Below, one piece after another: positions 1-4,723 of a stretch of 5,805 bases of DNA; position 1 is the first letter of the stretch; each line of letters begins with the position of its first letter. The notes under the pieces were generated by a model. It saw only the letters and a program-made list of their open reading frames with translations, ran no database searches and was not told the DNA's origin. The stretch lies in contig DMOO01000160.1 of the NCBI GenBank assembly GCA_003456855.1, positions 1 through 5,805 of the forward strand, read 5' to 3'. Both the position numbers and the translations under genes were made by a program. The stretch is from Sphaerochaeta sp. (GTDB lineage: Bacteria; Spirochaetota; Spirochaetia; Sphaerochaetales; Sphaerochaetaceae).

Positions 1-164
1 AGGCTCCAGGAGCAGAGCGCATCTACACAGCAGGAGAGAAGGAGCACGATGCTTGGCTCGACCGCAAGGACAAGGGCGTACCAGTCGGAGATGCAATCCA
101 GAAGGAGTTCATCGCTCTCAGAGACGAGTATCACCTTGACTACAAGTTCCCGTTTGAGAAGTAA
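1..164 (+). CDS. C-terminal end of an Ldh_2-family (malate/L-lactate dehydrogenase-like) oxidoreductase, partial
   Basis: An open frame enters from the left edge (first full codon at 3) and ends at TAA 162-164, giving the last 53 residues of a protein. The tail reads APGAERIYTAGEKEHDAW, then a basic stretch, then KGVPVGDAIQKEFIAL. A PGE/PGA-like turn, a charged helix, a 'G-[IV]-P-[VL]' step and a final amphipathic helix are typical of the C-terminus of NAD(P)-dependent Ldh_2 enzymes. That family includes malate, L-lactate, ureidoglycolate, 2,3-diketogulonate and sulfolactate (ComC) dehydrogenases. No catalytic or nucleotide-binding residue is in view, so the substrate cannot be read. A terminator follows 24 bases after the stop, so the gene ends its own transcript and is not in the same operon as the ABC genes. 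The family call is from pattern memory of a short tail and is moderate; a sulfonate substrate is only a guess from context. Confidence 0.6.
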   Translation, partial: APGAERIYTAGEKEHDAWLDRKDKGVPVGDAIQKEFIALRDEYHLDYKFPFEK

Positions 165-187
165 GATTACTAAAAAAACGGCGTTTA

Positions 188-221
188 AGGGGCTTCCAGC
201 AATGGTTGCCCCTATTTTTTT
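188..221 (+). terminator. Rho-independent terminator of the upstream dehydrogenase gene
   Basis: AGGGGC (188-193) pairs with GCCCCT (208-213). The inner CCA (196-198) can pair with TGG (203-205) across a TT/TT internal mismatch. A run of seven T (215-221) follows directly. An A-run at 172-178 lies on the other side, so the structure might also work on the opposite strand. It separates the dehydrogenase from the promoter of the ROK gene. Confidence 0.85.
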
Positions 222-261
222 CATAAAATAACAAATTGTATAAATCGTTTTTTCGGAACCA

Positions 262-277
262 TGGTATAATGAAACCT
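262..277 (+). promoter_or_regulatory. Extended -10 promoter of the ROK regulator gene
   Basis: TGGTATAAT (262-270) is a perfect extended -10 element: TG, one base, then consensus TATAAT at 265-270. No good -35 hexamer lies 17 bp upstream (242-247 is AAATCG), which is common when an extended -10 is present. Transcription would begin near 276-278. That leaves a leader of about 20 bases before ATG 299 and rules out the upstream in-frame TTG 236 and ATG 269 as starts on this transcript. Confidence 0.75.
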
Positions 278-292
278 AGTTCGTTTAGGTGG
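274..292 (+). promoter_or_regulatory. Ribosome binding site of the ROK gene within a small inverted repeat
   Basis: AGGTGG (287-292) lies six bases before ATG 299 and fixes this ATG as the start. Part of it is the right arm of a short inverted repeat, ACCTA (274-278) with TAGGT (286-290), that spans the predicted transcription start. The repeat could be a weak hairpin hiding the ribosome site or a half-site pair for autoregulation. With five-base arms it may also be chance. Confidence 0.5.
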
Positions 293-298
293 TTTGCA

Positions 299-1474
299 AT
301 GGCTGATTCATTAAGAGTCGAGGATATTCGACAGTTTAACATCAAAAGTGTTCTTTCCCTGATCCATGATTCAAGGAACGTTGGCGGCCTTTCCCAATCT
401 GATGTCGTAAGCAGATTGACGCTCAAGGCACCAACTGTATTCAGGATCTTCAACACCCTTGAAGCTGATGGCTTCATTTCCCCTTGTGCAAGCAAGAGTA
501 CATCGGATATGCCAAAAAGCGGAAGAAGACCTACCTATTACAATATTAACAATGACGCATGCTACGAAGTGGCCATAGAGTTCTGGTCAAACTGCATATC
601 CATAGGCGTGTTCAACTTCGCATGTGATGTGATATATTCGGACATACATTCCCTGAAGACCCTAACCAATATAGAGGATGTCATTGACATAATCTGCAAT
701 ATGGTGGACATGGCAATCGAGAAAACCGGAATCAAGAAGGAGAAGATCATCGGTCTAGGCGTTGCAGCCCCTGGAAAGGTGTCTGTCTCTGACGGCAAGG
801 TCATCTACTACGGAAAGATCGCCGGATTGGAGAACTATCCTCTGAAGGATGTCCTCGAGGAGAGGACAGGCCTCAAGGTCCTTGTCCACAACAACTGCTC
901 GGCGATTGCCTATTCTCTGTACAACTCCAGAAGCAAGGCTTCCTCGAGCTCTCTTTTCACCTTCCTTCTCAGAAGCGGTGTCAACGGTTCACTTGTGAAT
1001 GAGAACGGAATATTCCTCTCGGCGGACAACACAACGCTCGAGGCCGGCCATCTGATTGTAAAGCCCAACGGGATGAAGTGCAGCTGTGGAATGTGCGGAT
1101 GTCTGCAGGCACAGCTCATGGAGCTGGATAAGGGACATGGTGATTCCGGAAGCTCCTTCAAGAGCATATTCGACAACATACCTTCAGGGGAGGAAGGGGA
1201 CAGCATTATAAGAGAGGCCGCTGATTACCTCTTCATCGCAGTGAAGGACATCCAGAGGTTCTCGGCTCCAGACTCGTTCCTGATCATCTGCTCCTCCGCG
1301 TTCGTGGCTGAGCGCATAGCCACCTGCCTGAGGGAGCGCCTTGCAAAGGAGAAGGATTTCTTTGCCCGGAAGGACCCGTCAATAATCGGAATGGGATACG
1401 ACACATCGCTTGCTCTCAGAGGAGCAACTGAGCTCGTGTTTGCAGATTTCTTTGGAAAGAAAGCTAAAAGTTAA
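299..1474 (+). CDS. ROK-family transcriptional regulator (NagC/Mlc/XylR type)
   Basis: This is a 391-residue protein, a normal length for a ROK repressor. Residues about 10-62 form a winged helix-turn-helix (IKSVLSLIHDSRNVGGLSQSD, then a recognition-helix region TLKAPTVFRIFNTLEADGFI). A ROK sugar-binding domain follows from about residue 85. The glycine-rich GLGVAAPG segment is at 152-159. The ExGH motif (E248, G250, H251) and the cysteine motif CxCGxxGC (C261, C263, C268, with an extra C266) would hold the structural zinc together with H251. The kinase-type phosphate loop (DxGxT) is not recognisable near residues 88-103, and the catalytic Asp of sugar kinases appears as Asn in VHNNCSA (198-199). 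It is therefore a sensor and not a sugar kinase. The start is ATG 299, with AGGTGG six bases upstream and a promoter at 262-270; the 21-codon extension to TTG 236 overlaps that promoter. It lies directly upstream of the ABC operon and probably represses it until a sugar binds. The ligand is inferred from context only. Confidence 0.92.
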   Translation: MADSLRVEDIRQFNIKSVLSLIHDSRNVGGLSQSDVVSRLTLKAPTVFRIFNTLEADGFISPCASKSTSDMPKSGRRPTYYNINNDACYEVAIEFWSNCISIGVFNFACDVIYSDIHSLKTLTNIEDVIDIICNMVDMAIEKTGIKKEKIIGLGVAAPGKVSVSDGKVIYYGKIAGLENYPLKDVLEERTGLKVLVHNNCSAIAYSLYNSRSKASSSSLFTFLLRSGVNGSLVNENGIFLSADNTTLEAGHLIVKPNGMKCSCGMCGCLQAQLMELDKGHGDSGSSFKSIFDNIPSGEEGDSIIREAADYLFIAVKDIQRFSAPDSFLIICSSAFVAERIATCLRERLAKEKDFFARKDPSIIGMGYDTSLALRGATELVFADFFGKKAKS

Positions 1475-1483
1475 AGAAAAATC

Positions 1484-1512
1484 TTTACAGGTTCAAAAAC
1501 CTGTGGGATACT
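1484..1512 (+). promoter_or_regulatory. Promoter of the ABC-transporter operon
   Basis: TTTACA (1484-1489, five of six matches to TTGACA) is followed after exactly 17 bp by GATACT (1507-1512, four of six matches to TATAAT). Transcription would start near 1518-1520, giving a leader of about 58 bases before ATG 1577. It is the best sigma-70-type pair in the intergenic region, but the -10 is imperfect and the site is predicted only. Confidence 0.5.
1487..1504. promoter_or_regulatory. Candidate operator: 7-bp inverted repeat across the -35 and spacer
   Basis: ACAGGTT (1487-1493), CAAA, AACCTGT (1498-1504) is a perfect inverted repeat with a four-base centre. It starts inside the predicted -35 and fills most of the -35/-10 spacer, where a bound repressor would block RNA polymerase. 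The divergent-free layout (regulator gene just upstream, target operon just downstream) makes the ROK protein the natural candidate binder. It could also fold as a hairpin after the ROK stop codon, but no T-run follows (GGGATACTTTC), so a terminator role is weaker. Confidence 0.5.
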
Positions 1513-1534
1513 TTCTTTATGAAAATAATTATGG

Positions 1535-1561
1535 TTTGAAAAAGAAAACTGAGTTTTCAAA
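1535..1561. promoter_or_regulatory. Second dyad in the leader of the binding-protein gene
   Basis: TTTGAAAA (1535-1542) and TTTTCAAA (1554-1561) are perfect inverted arms 11 bases apart. Inside them, GAAAAC (1544-1549), TGA, GTTTTC (1553-1558) is another perfect inverted repeat sharing the right arm. The AT-rich dyad lies about 15 bases downstream of the predicted transcription start and ends six bases before the AGGAGG ribosome site (1567-1572). It may be a second operator or a weak mRNA hairpin, and the AT richness raises the chance of coincidence. Confidence 0.35.
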
Positions 1562-1576
1562 TTTCAAGGAGGAGAA

Positions 1577-2833
1577 ATGAAGAAACTAGCTTTAGTTTTT
1601 GCTCTTGTCGCTCTGACAATGACTATGGTTTTCGCAAGTGGCGCCCCTGAAGCAGCTACAGCAGAAAAGGAAGTTGAGATCAAGTTCGTCACATGGTGGA
1701 CAGGCGAAGATACAAAGGGTCCGTATGTAAAGCAGATCGTCGATGACTTCAACGCTGCACACGCAGGAAAGATCCATGTCACCCTCGAGGGAACAAACGA
1801 TGCTGATGGCATTTTCACACAAATCATGACACAGCTCGGCGCTGGAAACCCACCAGATGTCTTCTCTGTCAAGCCACAGGCTGAGTTCTACGGCTACTAT
1901 GACAGCGATCTTCTCATGGATTTCGCAGAGGATCTCAAGGGTGCTTGGGGCGATCAGTTCGCTGAGGGCATTGTTGCTTCAACAACAATCGACGGTGCCA
2001 CAAAGTCTCTCCCGTACGAGATGGCATATGTCCCAATCTGGTACAACATGGACATCCTCAACGCAGTAGGCATCTCAAAGGTTCCTGAGACAATGGATGA
2101 GTTCTGGGCAATGTGTGAAGCCACAAAGGCTGCAGGCTACTATCCAACAGCACAGATGACCGGTGGTACAAACGCTTGGTTCTCAATGCTCTGGTACACA
2201 TCAATCTGCGGTTCCATCGGTGGAGCAGGTGCTTTCGACAACATTAAGGAAGACTGGGCAACAAATCCCGTCTACGTACAGGCTGCTGAGATTCTTTGCA
2301 AGATGGTCAGAGAGTACACAACCCCAGATGTCATCGGTGCCACAGCTCCTGTCGCAAACAGCCACTTCAAGGGTGGAGAGACAGCAGTTTACCTCAACGG
2401 TCCATGGTGGATCGCAAGACTCGATGATGCTCGCCAGGCAACAACAGAGTTCGCATTCTTCCCAGCAATCAACTACAAGGATGTCCTGATTGGTTCAGTC
2501 CAGTCCAACCTTGCAGCTGCAAACACAAAGGATGCCGCCAAGAGAGCAGCCATTGTTGAGTTCCTCAAATACTTCACAACAGCACAGAATGCACAGCTCG
2601 TTTCAAATTCAGGTGCTGTCCTTGCTTGCAAGTATGAGCCACTCGAGAATTCCTCAAAGCTTGCCAAGGATCTCCAGGCAAGAATCAACGAGGCTTCCGG
2701 CTTCATCCCATACTGGGAGAACTGCATTGGTACAGCTGATGTCGTAGCCGAGTTCGGTCAGGCTCTCTCAGCCATGATCCAGGGCGCAATCACACCAGAG
2801 CAGTTTGTCGCACAGATCGCAAGTGTGATGTAA
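1577..2833 (+). CDS. Extracellular solute-binding protein of a sugar ABC importer (family 1)
   Basis: This 418-residue secreted protein is the usual size for a family 1 (MalE/UgpB-like) carbohydrate-binding protein. Residues 1-20 form a signal peptide (MKK, a hydrophobic core, then VFA), with likely cleavage before SGAPEA. No Cys follows, so it is not an evident lipoprotein. From about residue 34 the fold begins with EIKFVTWW. Later family hallmarks include GNPPDVFSVKP, the hinge-proximal SLPYEMAYVPIWYNMDIL, PETMDEFW, and a C-terminal KYFTTAQNAQ helix region. The start has AGGAGG (1567-1572) four bases upstream. Two permease genes follow, so it delivers the substrate to them. With the GH31 gene downstream, a sulfoquinovose glycoside such as sulfoquinovosyl glycerol is the inferred ligand; the functional analogue in Agrobacterium is SmoF. 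Ligand residues cannot be assigned by eye, and an ordinary alpha-glycoside remains possible. Confidence 0.93.
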   Translation: MKKLALVFALVALTMTMVFASGAPEAATAEKEVEIKFVTWWTGEDTKGPYVKQIVDDFNAAHAGKIHVTLEGTNDADGIFTQIMTQLGAGNPPDVFSVKPQAEFYGYYDSDLLMDFAEDLKGAWGDQFAEGIVASTTIDGATKSLPYEMAYVPIWYNMDILNAVGISKVPETMDEFWAMCEATKAAGYYPTAQMTGGTNAWFSMLWYTSICGSIGGAGAFDNIKEDWATNPVYVQAAEILCKMVREYTTPDVIGATAPVANSHFKGGETAVYLNGPWWIARLDDARQATTEFAFFPAINYKDVLIGSVQSNLAAANTKDAAKRAAIVEFLKYFTTAQNAQLVSNSGAVLACKYEPLENSSKLAKDLQARINEASGFIPYWENCIGTADVVAEFGQALSAMIQGAITPEQFVAQIASVM

Positions 2834-2844
2834 TAATTTCATCT

Positions 2845-2883
2845 AACAAGACAGGGACCTACTGGGTCTCTGTCTTGTTTTTT
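2845..2883 (+). terminator. Strong intragenic-operon terminator or attenuator after the binding-protein gene
   Basis: A stem of about 15 bp begins with AACAAGACAG (2845-2854), has a G.U pair and then GACC, turns at about 2861-2863, and returns as GGTC and CTGTCTTGTT to about 2879. Six T (2878-2883) follow. It lies between the binding-protein stop and the permease start (ATG 2895) with no clear new promoter after it. The likely role is partial termination and 3'-end protection, so that the binding protein is made in excess over the membrane subunits, as is well known for such operons. Confidence 0.88.
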
Positions 2884-2894
2884 AAGGATTAACT

Positions 2895-3443
2895 ATGAGC
2901 AGGAATTTAGCAGCTAAGAAGTTCAACAAGAATTGGAAGGGAATATTGCTTTTCCTCCTTCCAGCACTAGCTCTCTACGGGCTATTCTTCATATACCCAC
3001 TTGTGTCCGTCGTTTTCACGAGTTTGACGGACTGGGCCAATTTCAAGACCAAGCATTTTGTGGGATTTGCGAACTATGTGAAGCTGTTCAAGAACTCTAC
3101 ATTCCGCATAGCTATAAGGAACAACTTCATCTGGGCCTTTGTGCTTGCATTCGTCCAGATACCCCTTGCCGCAGCCATGGCCTGTGTCCTGGCAAGAAGA
3201 CCCAAGGGATGGAAATTCTACAGAACAGTCTACTTCCTTCCGTCAGTCATCTCGGGTTCCGCCCTTGCAATGATGTGGAAGGCAATCTACAACCCGACCA
3301 ACGGCATTCTAAATGCCATTCTGGGTATTTTCGGTGCCAACAAGGGCATCAACTGGCTGGGTAACCTGGATACGGCGCTTGTCGCTGTCCTGATCCAGCA
3401 GGTTTTCTACTTTGGATATTTCATGGTCATCATCTTCGCTTAA
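2895..3443 (+). CDS. N-terminal fragment of permease 1
   Basis: This is the 182-residue product translated up to the in-frame TAA. AAGGA (2884-2888) lies six bases before the ATG, a weaker ribosome site than those of the neighbouring genes. A basic start (MSRNLAAKKFNKNWKG) is followed by four predicted membrane segments at about 17-43, 78-100, 110-131 and 160-182. Family features are FLLPALALYGLFFIYPL, the FVGFANYVKLF segment before TM2 and TVYFLPSVISG in TM3. The EAA loop that contacts the ATPase is missing from this piece, so it could not couple to ATP hydrolysis alone. Confidence 0.6.
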   Translation: MSRNLAAKKFNKNWKGILLFLLPALALYGLFFIYPLVSVVFTSLTDWANFKTKHFVGFANYVKLFKNSTFRIAIRNNFIWAFVLAFVQIPLAAAMACVLARRPKGWKFYRTVYFLPSVISGSALAMMWKAIYNPTNGILNAILGIFGANKGINWLGNLDTALVAVLIQQVFYFGYFMVIIFA

Positions 3444-3464
3444 AGACTAAGCATCGATGACACC

Positions 3465-3782
3465 ATGTATGAAGCTGCCATGATAGATGGTGCAAACATC
3501 TGGCAGCAGGAGAGGCACATCACAATCCCGATGCTGAAGCCTATCCTCATAACAACCATCACATTGTCCATGGCCTATGGATTCAGACATTTCGAGTCCA
3601 CATACCTCCTGACCGGCGGTGGTCCTAACCACGTCACGGAGACCATGGGTACCTTCCTCTACACCAAGCTCTCATCGGCAAAGTGGGCAGAGGGTAATGC
3701 AATCGGAACAACAATCATAGTCCTTGGAGGCTTGATGATCAGTGGTATCAGAAAACTCCTCAGCAGGAACAACGACAAATAA
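3465..3782 (+). CDS. C-terminal fragment of permease 1 with the EAA loop
   Basis: This is a 105-residue reading frame from an internal ATG, in phase with the upstream fragment and starting 21 bases after its stop. It carries the ATPase-contact loop EAAMIDG followed by nine residues and I-T-I-P, matching EAA-x3-G-x9-I-x-LP. It also has the family segment LTGGGP (residues 50-55) and two membrane segments at about 25-41 and 80-96. No Shine-Dalgarno sequence precedes ATG 3465, so separate translation would need reinitiation after the TAA. It is best read as the rest of the interrupted permease. Confidence 0.55.
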   Translation: MYEAAMIDGANIWQQERHITIPMLKPILITTITLSMAYGFRHFESTYLLTGGGPNHVTETMGTFLYTKLSSAKWAEGNAIGTTIIVLGGLMISGIRKLLSRNNDK

Positions 3783-3793
3783 GGAGGGTAGAC

Positions 3794-4639
3794 ATGAAAA
3801 GCAAACTTACAGTAGTTGATATCATAGCAAAGTTTTTCAAGTGGTTCTTCCTGATCTTCTTCGTGATGTTCATGCTCCTCCCACTGATCTGGATTCTGAT
3901 CTCATCGTTCAAGACCAACCAGGAGTTCAACCTGAATAGCCCGTTCTCGCTGCCTAAGGTCTGGCAGTTCGTGAACTACAAGAATGCACTTAACATAAGC
4001 AACCTGCCAAGGATGTTCCTGCACTCGATCATCGTCGCTGTGGCAACAACCGCATTGAATCTGGTGGTCTCCTCGATGGCTGCATTCGCACTTTCCAGAG
4101 AGAGTTTCAAGGGAAACGGCCTTATTCTGACCTTGCTCCTCTCAGGAGTCCTGATCCCTATCATCGCCTTGATGGTCCCGATCATGAAGATCAACAACAC
4201 GTTGCATCTGTACGACACACTTGGTGCTCTTGTCATCACATACACGGCAATCAATCTTCCGACCTCGATCTTCCTGGTCCATGGCTTCATGGCCACTATA
4301 CCGAAGGAGCTTGAGGAGAGTGCAACGATAGACGGATGCAACTTCCTCCAGCGCTTCACAAGGATCATCTTCCCGCTTACAAAGCCTGGTCTTGCAACTG
4401 CAGGAACACTCGTTTTCATCTACTGCTGGAACGAGTTCACCTATGCAATGATCCTGACGATCTCGGAGAAGGCCAGAACAATCCAGCTTGGAATCAAGTA
4501 CTTCCAGACCGAGTTCAGCGTGGACTACACTGGAATGCTTGCAGCCATAGTCATCACCATGGTACCGACGATCATCGTGTATATCTTCATGCACGACAAG
4601 ATCATCAGCGGTATGACAGCCGGAGCTGTCAAGGGGTGA
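3794..4639 (+). CDS. ABC sugar importer permease 2 (MalG/UgpE-like)
   Basis: This 281-residue inner-membrane permease is intact and of normal family length. Membrane segments lie at about 14-37, 76-100, 108-130, 142-164, 199-221 and 246-267. The cytoplasmic EAA loop reads ESATIDG (175-181), nine residues, then I191-I-F-P194, with Ser in place of the first Ala. WNEF (212-215) and the C-terminal GMTAGAVKG are typical of this subfamily. AAGGAGGG (3781-3788) overlaps the stop codon of permease 1 and lies five bases before the ATG, so the two permeases are translationally linked. It should pair with permease 1 to form the channel. No ATPase gene is seen here; a shared MsmX/UgpC-type ATPase elsewhere, or one downstream, must supply energy. 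Confidence 0.94.
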   Translation: MKSKLTVVDIIAKFFKWFFLIFFVMFMLLPLIWILISSFKTNQEFNLNSPFSLPKVWQFVNYKNALNISNLPRMFLHSIIVAVATTALNLVVSSMAAFALSRESFKGNGLILTLLLSGVLIPIIALMVPIMKINNTLHLYDTLGALVITYTAINLPTSIFLVHGFMATIPKELEESATIDGCNFLQRFTRIIFPLTKPGLATAGTLVFIYCWNEFTYAMILTISEKARTIQLGIKYFQTEFSVDYTGMLAAIVITMVPTIIVYIFMHDKIISGMTAGAVKG

Positions 4640-4673
4640 TTGGCAGTGGCCGAATAGATTTGTCTTCTGAATG

Positions 4674-4700
4674 GAGGAACTGCAGAGTCTGCGGTTCCTC
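4674..4700 (+). other. 12-bp hairpin between permease 2 and the GH31 gene
   Basis: GAGGAACTGCAG (4674-4685) pairs with CTGCGGTTCCTC (4689-4700) with one G.U pair and a three-base loop. Only TGATTATATAAAA follows, with no T-run, so it is not a standard terminator. It sits 35 bases after the permease stop and 13 bases before the AAAGGAG ribosome site of the next gene. It may stabilise or process the mRNA, pause polymerase, or act as a protein-binding dyad. Confidence 0.6.
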
Positions 4701-4723
4701 TGATTATATAAAAGGAGTTCTGA

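Larger units (their letters stand above)
2895..3782 (+). pseudogene. ABC sugar importer permease 1 (MalF/UgpA-like), interrupted by in-frame TAA
   Basis: Read through, this is a 295-codon frame, the normal length for a binding-protein-dependent sugar permease with six membrane segments. Codon 183 is TAA (3441-3443). The frame is the same before and after it: 2895 and the downstream ATG 3465 are both in phase. The spacing between the membrane segment ending IIFA and the conserved YEAA loop also equals that of intact homologues, so this is a nonsense change and not a frameshift. The position taken by the stop is usually Gly or Ala in the 'AGL' segment before the EAA loop, and the following Arg where Leu is common is also unusual. 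TAA ends four other genes here, so a reassigned code is excluded. If real, the importer lacks an intact TM1 subunit unless the two halves assemble or the stop is read through. A sequencing or assembly error is an equal possibility. Confidence 0.8.

Noticed and set aside
49..231. Small + strand frame overlapping the dehydrogenase tail and terminator
   Set aside because: It runs through the terminator hairpin, has low-complexity Ser/Thr/Arg content and overlaps a better-supported frame.
1487..1514. Rho-independent terminator after the ROK gene
   Set aside because: The 7-bp hairpin is real, but no T-run follows (GGGATACTTTC). Its position within a promoter-like pair favours an operator.
3441..3443. 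Reassigned genetic code or selenocysteine/pyrrolysine insertion at the permease stop
   Set aside because: The codon is TAA, which is not used for either amino acid, and TAA ends the other genes at 164, 1474, 2833 and 3782.
3441..3465. Frameshift in permease 1
   Set aside because: The upstream and downstream parts are in the same frame, and the other two frames meet stops close by (TAA at 3448-3450, TGA at 3457-3460).
4142..4594. Long reverse-strand open frame opposite permease 2
   Set aside because: It lies wholly opposite a well-supported membrane protein. Its composition is what the complement of hydrophobic codons gives (rich in H, D, R), and it shows no family motif.
4701..4712. Separate promoter for the GH31 gene (TATATA at 4705-4710)
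   Set aside because: The hexamer matches only four of six consensus bases, and the -35 region (4682-4687, GCAGAG) is poor and lies within the hairpin.
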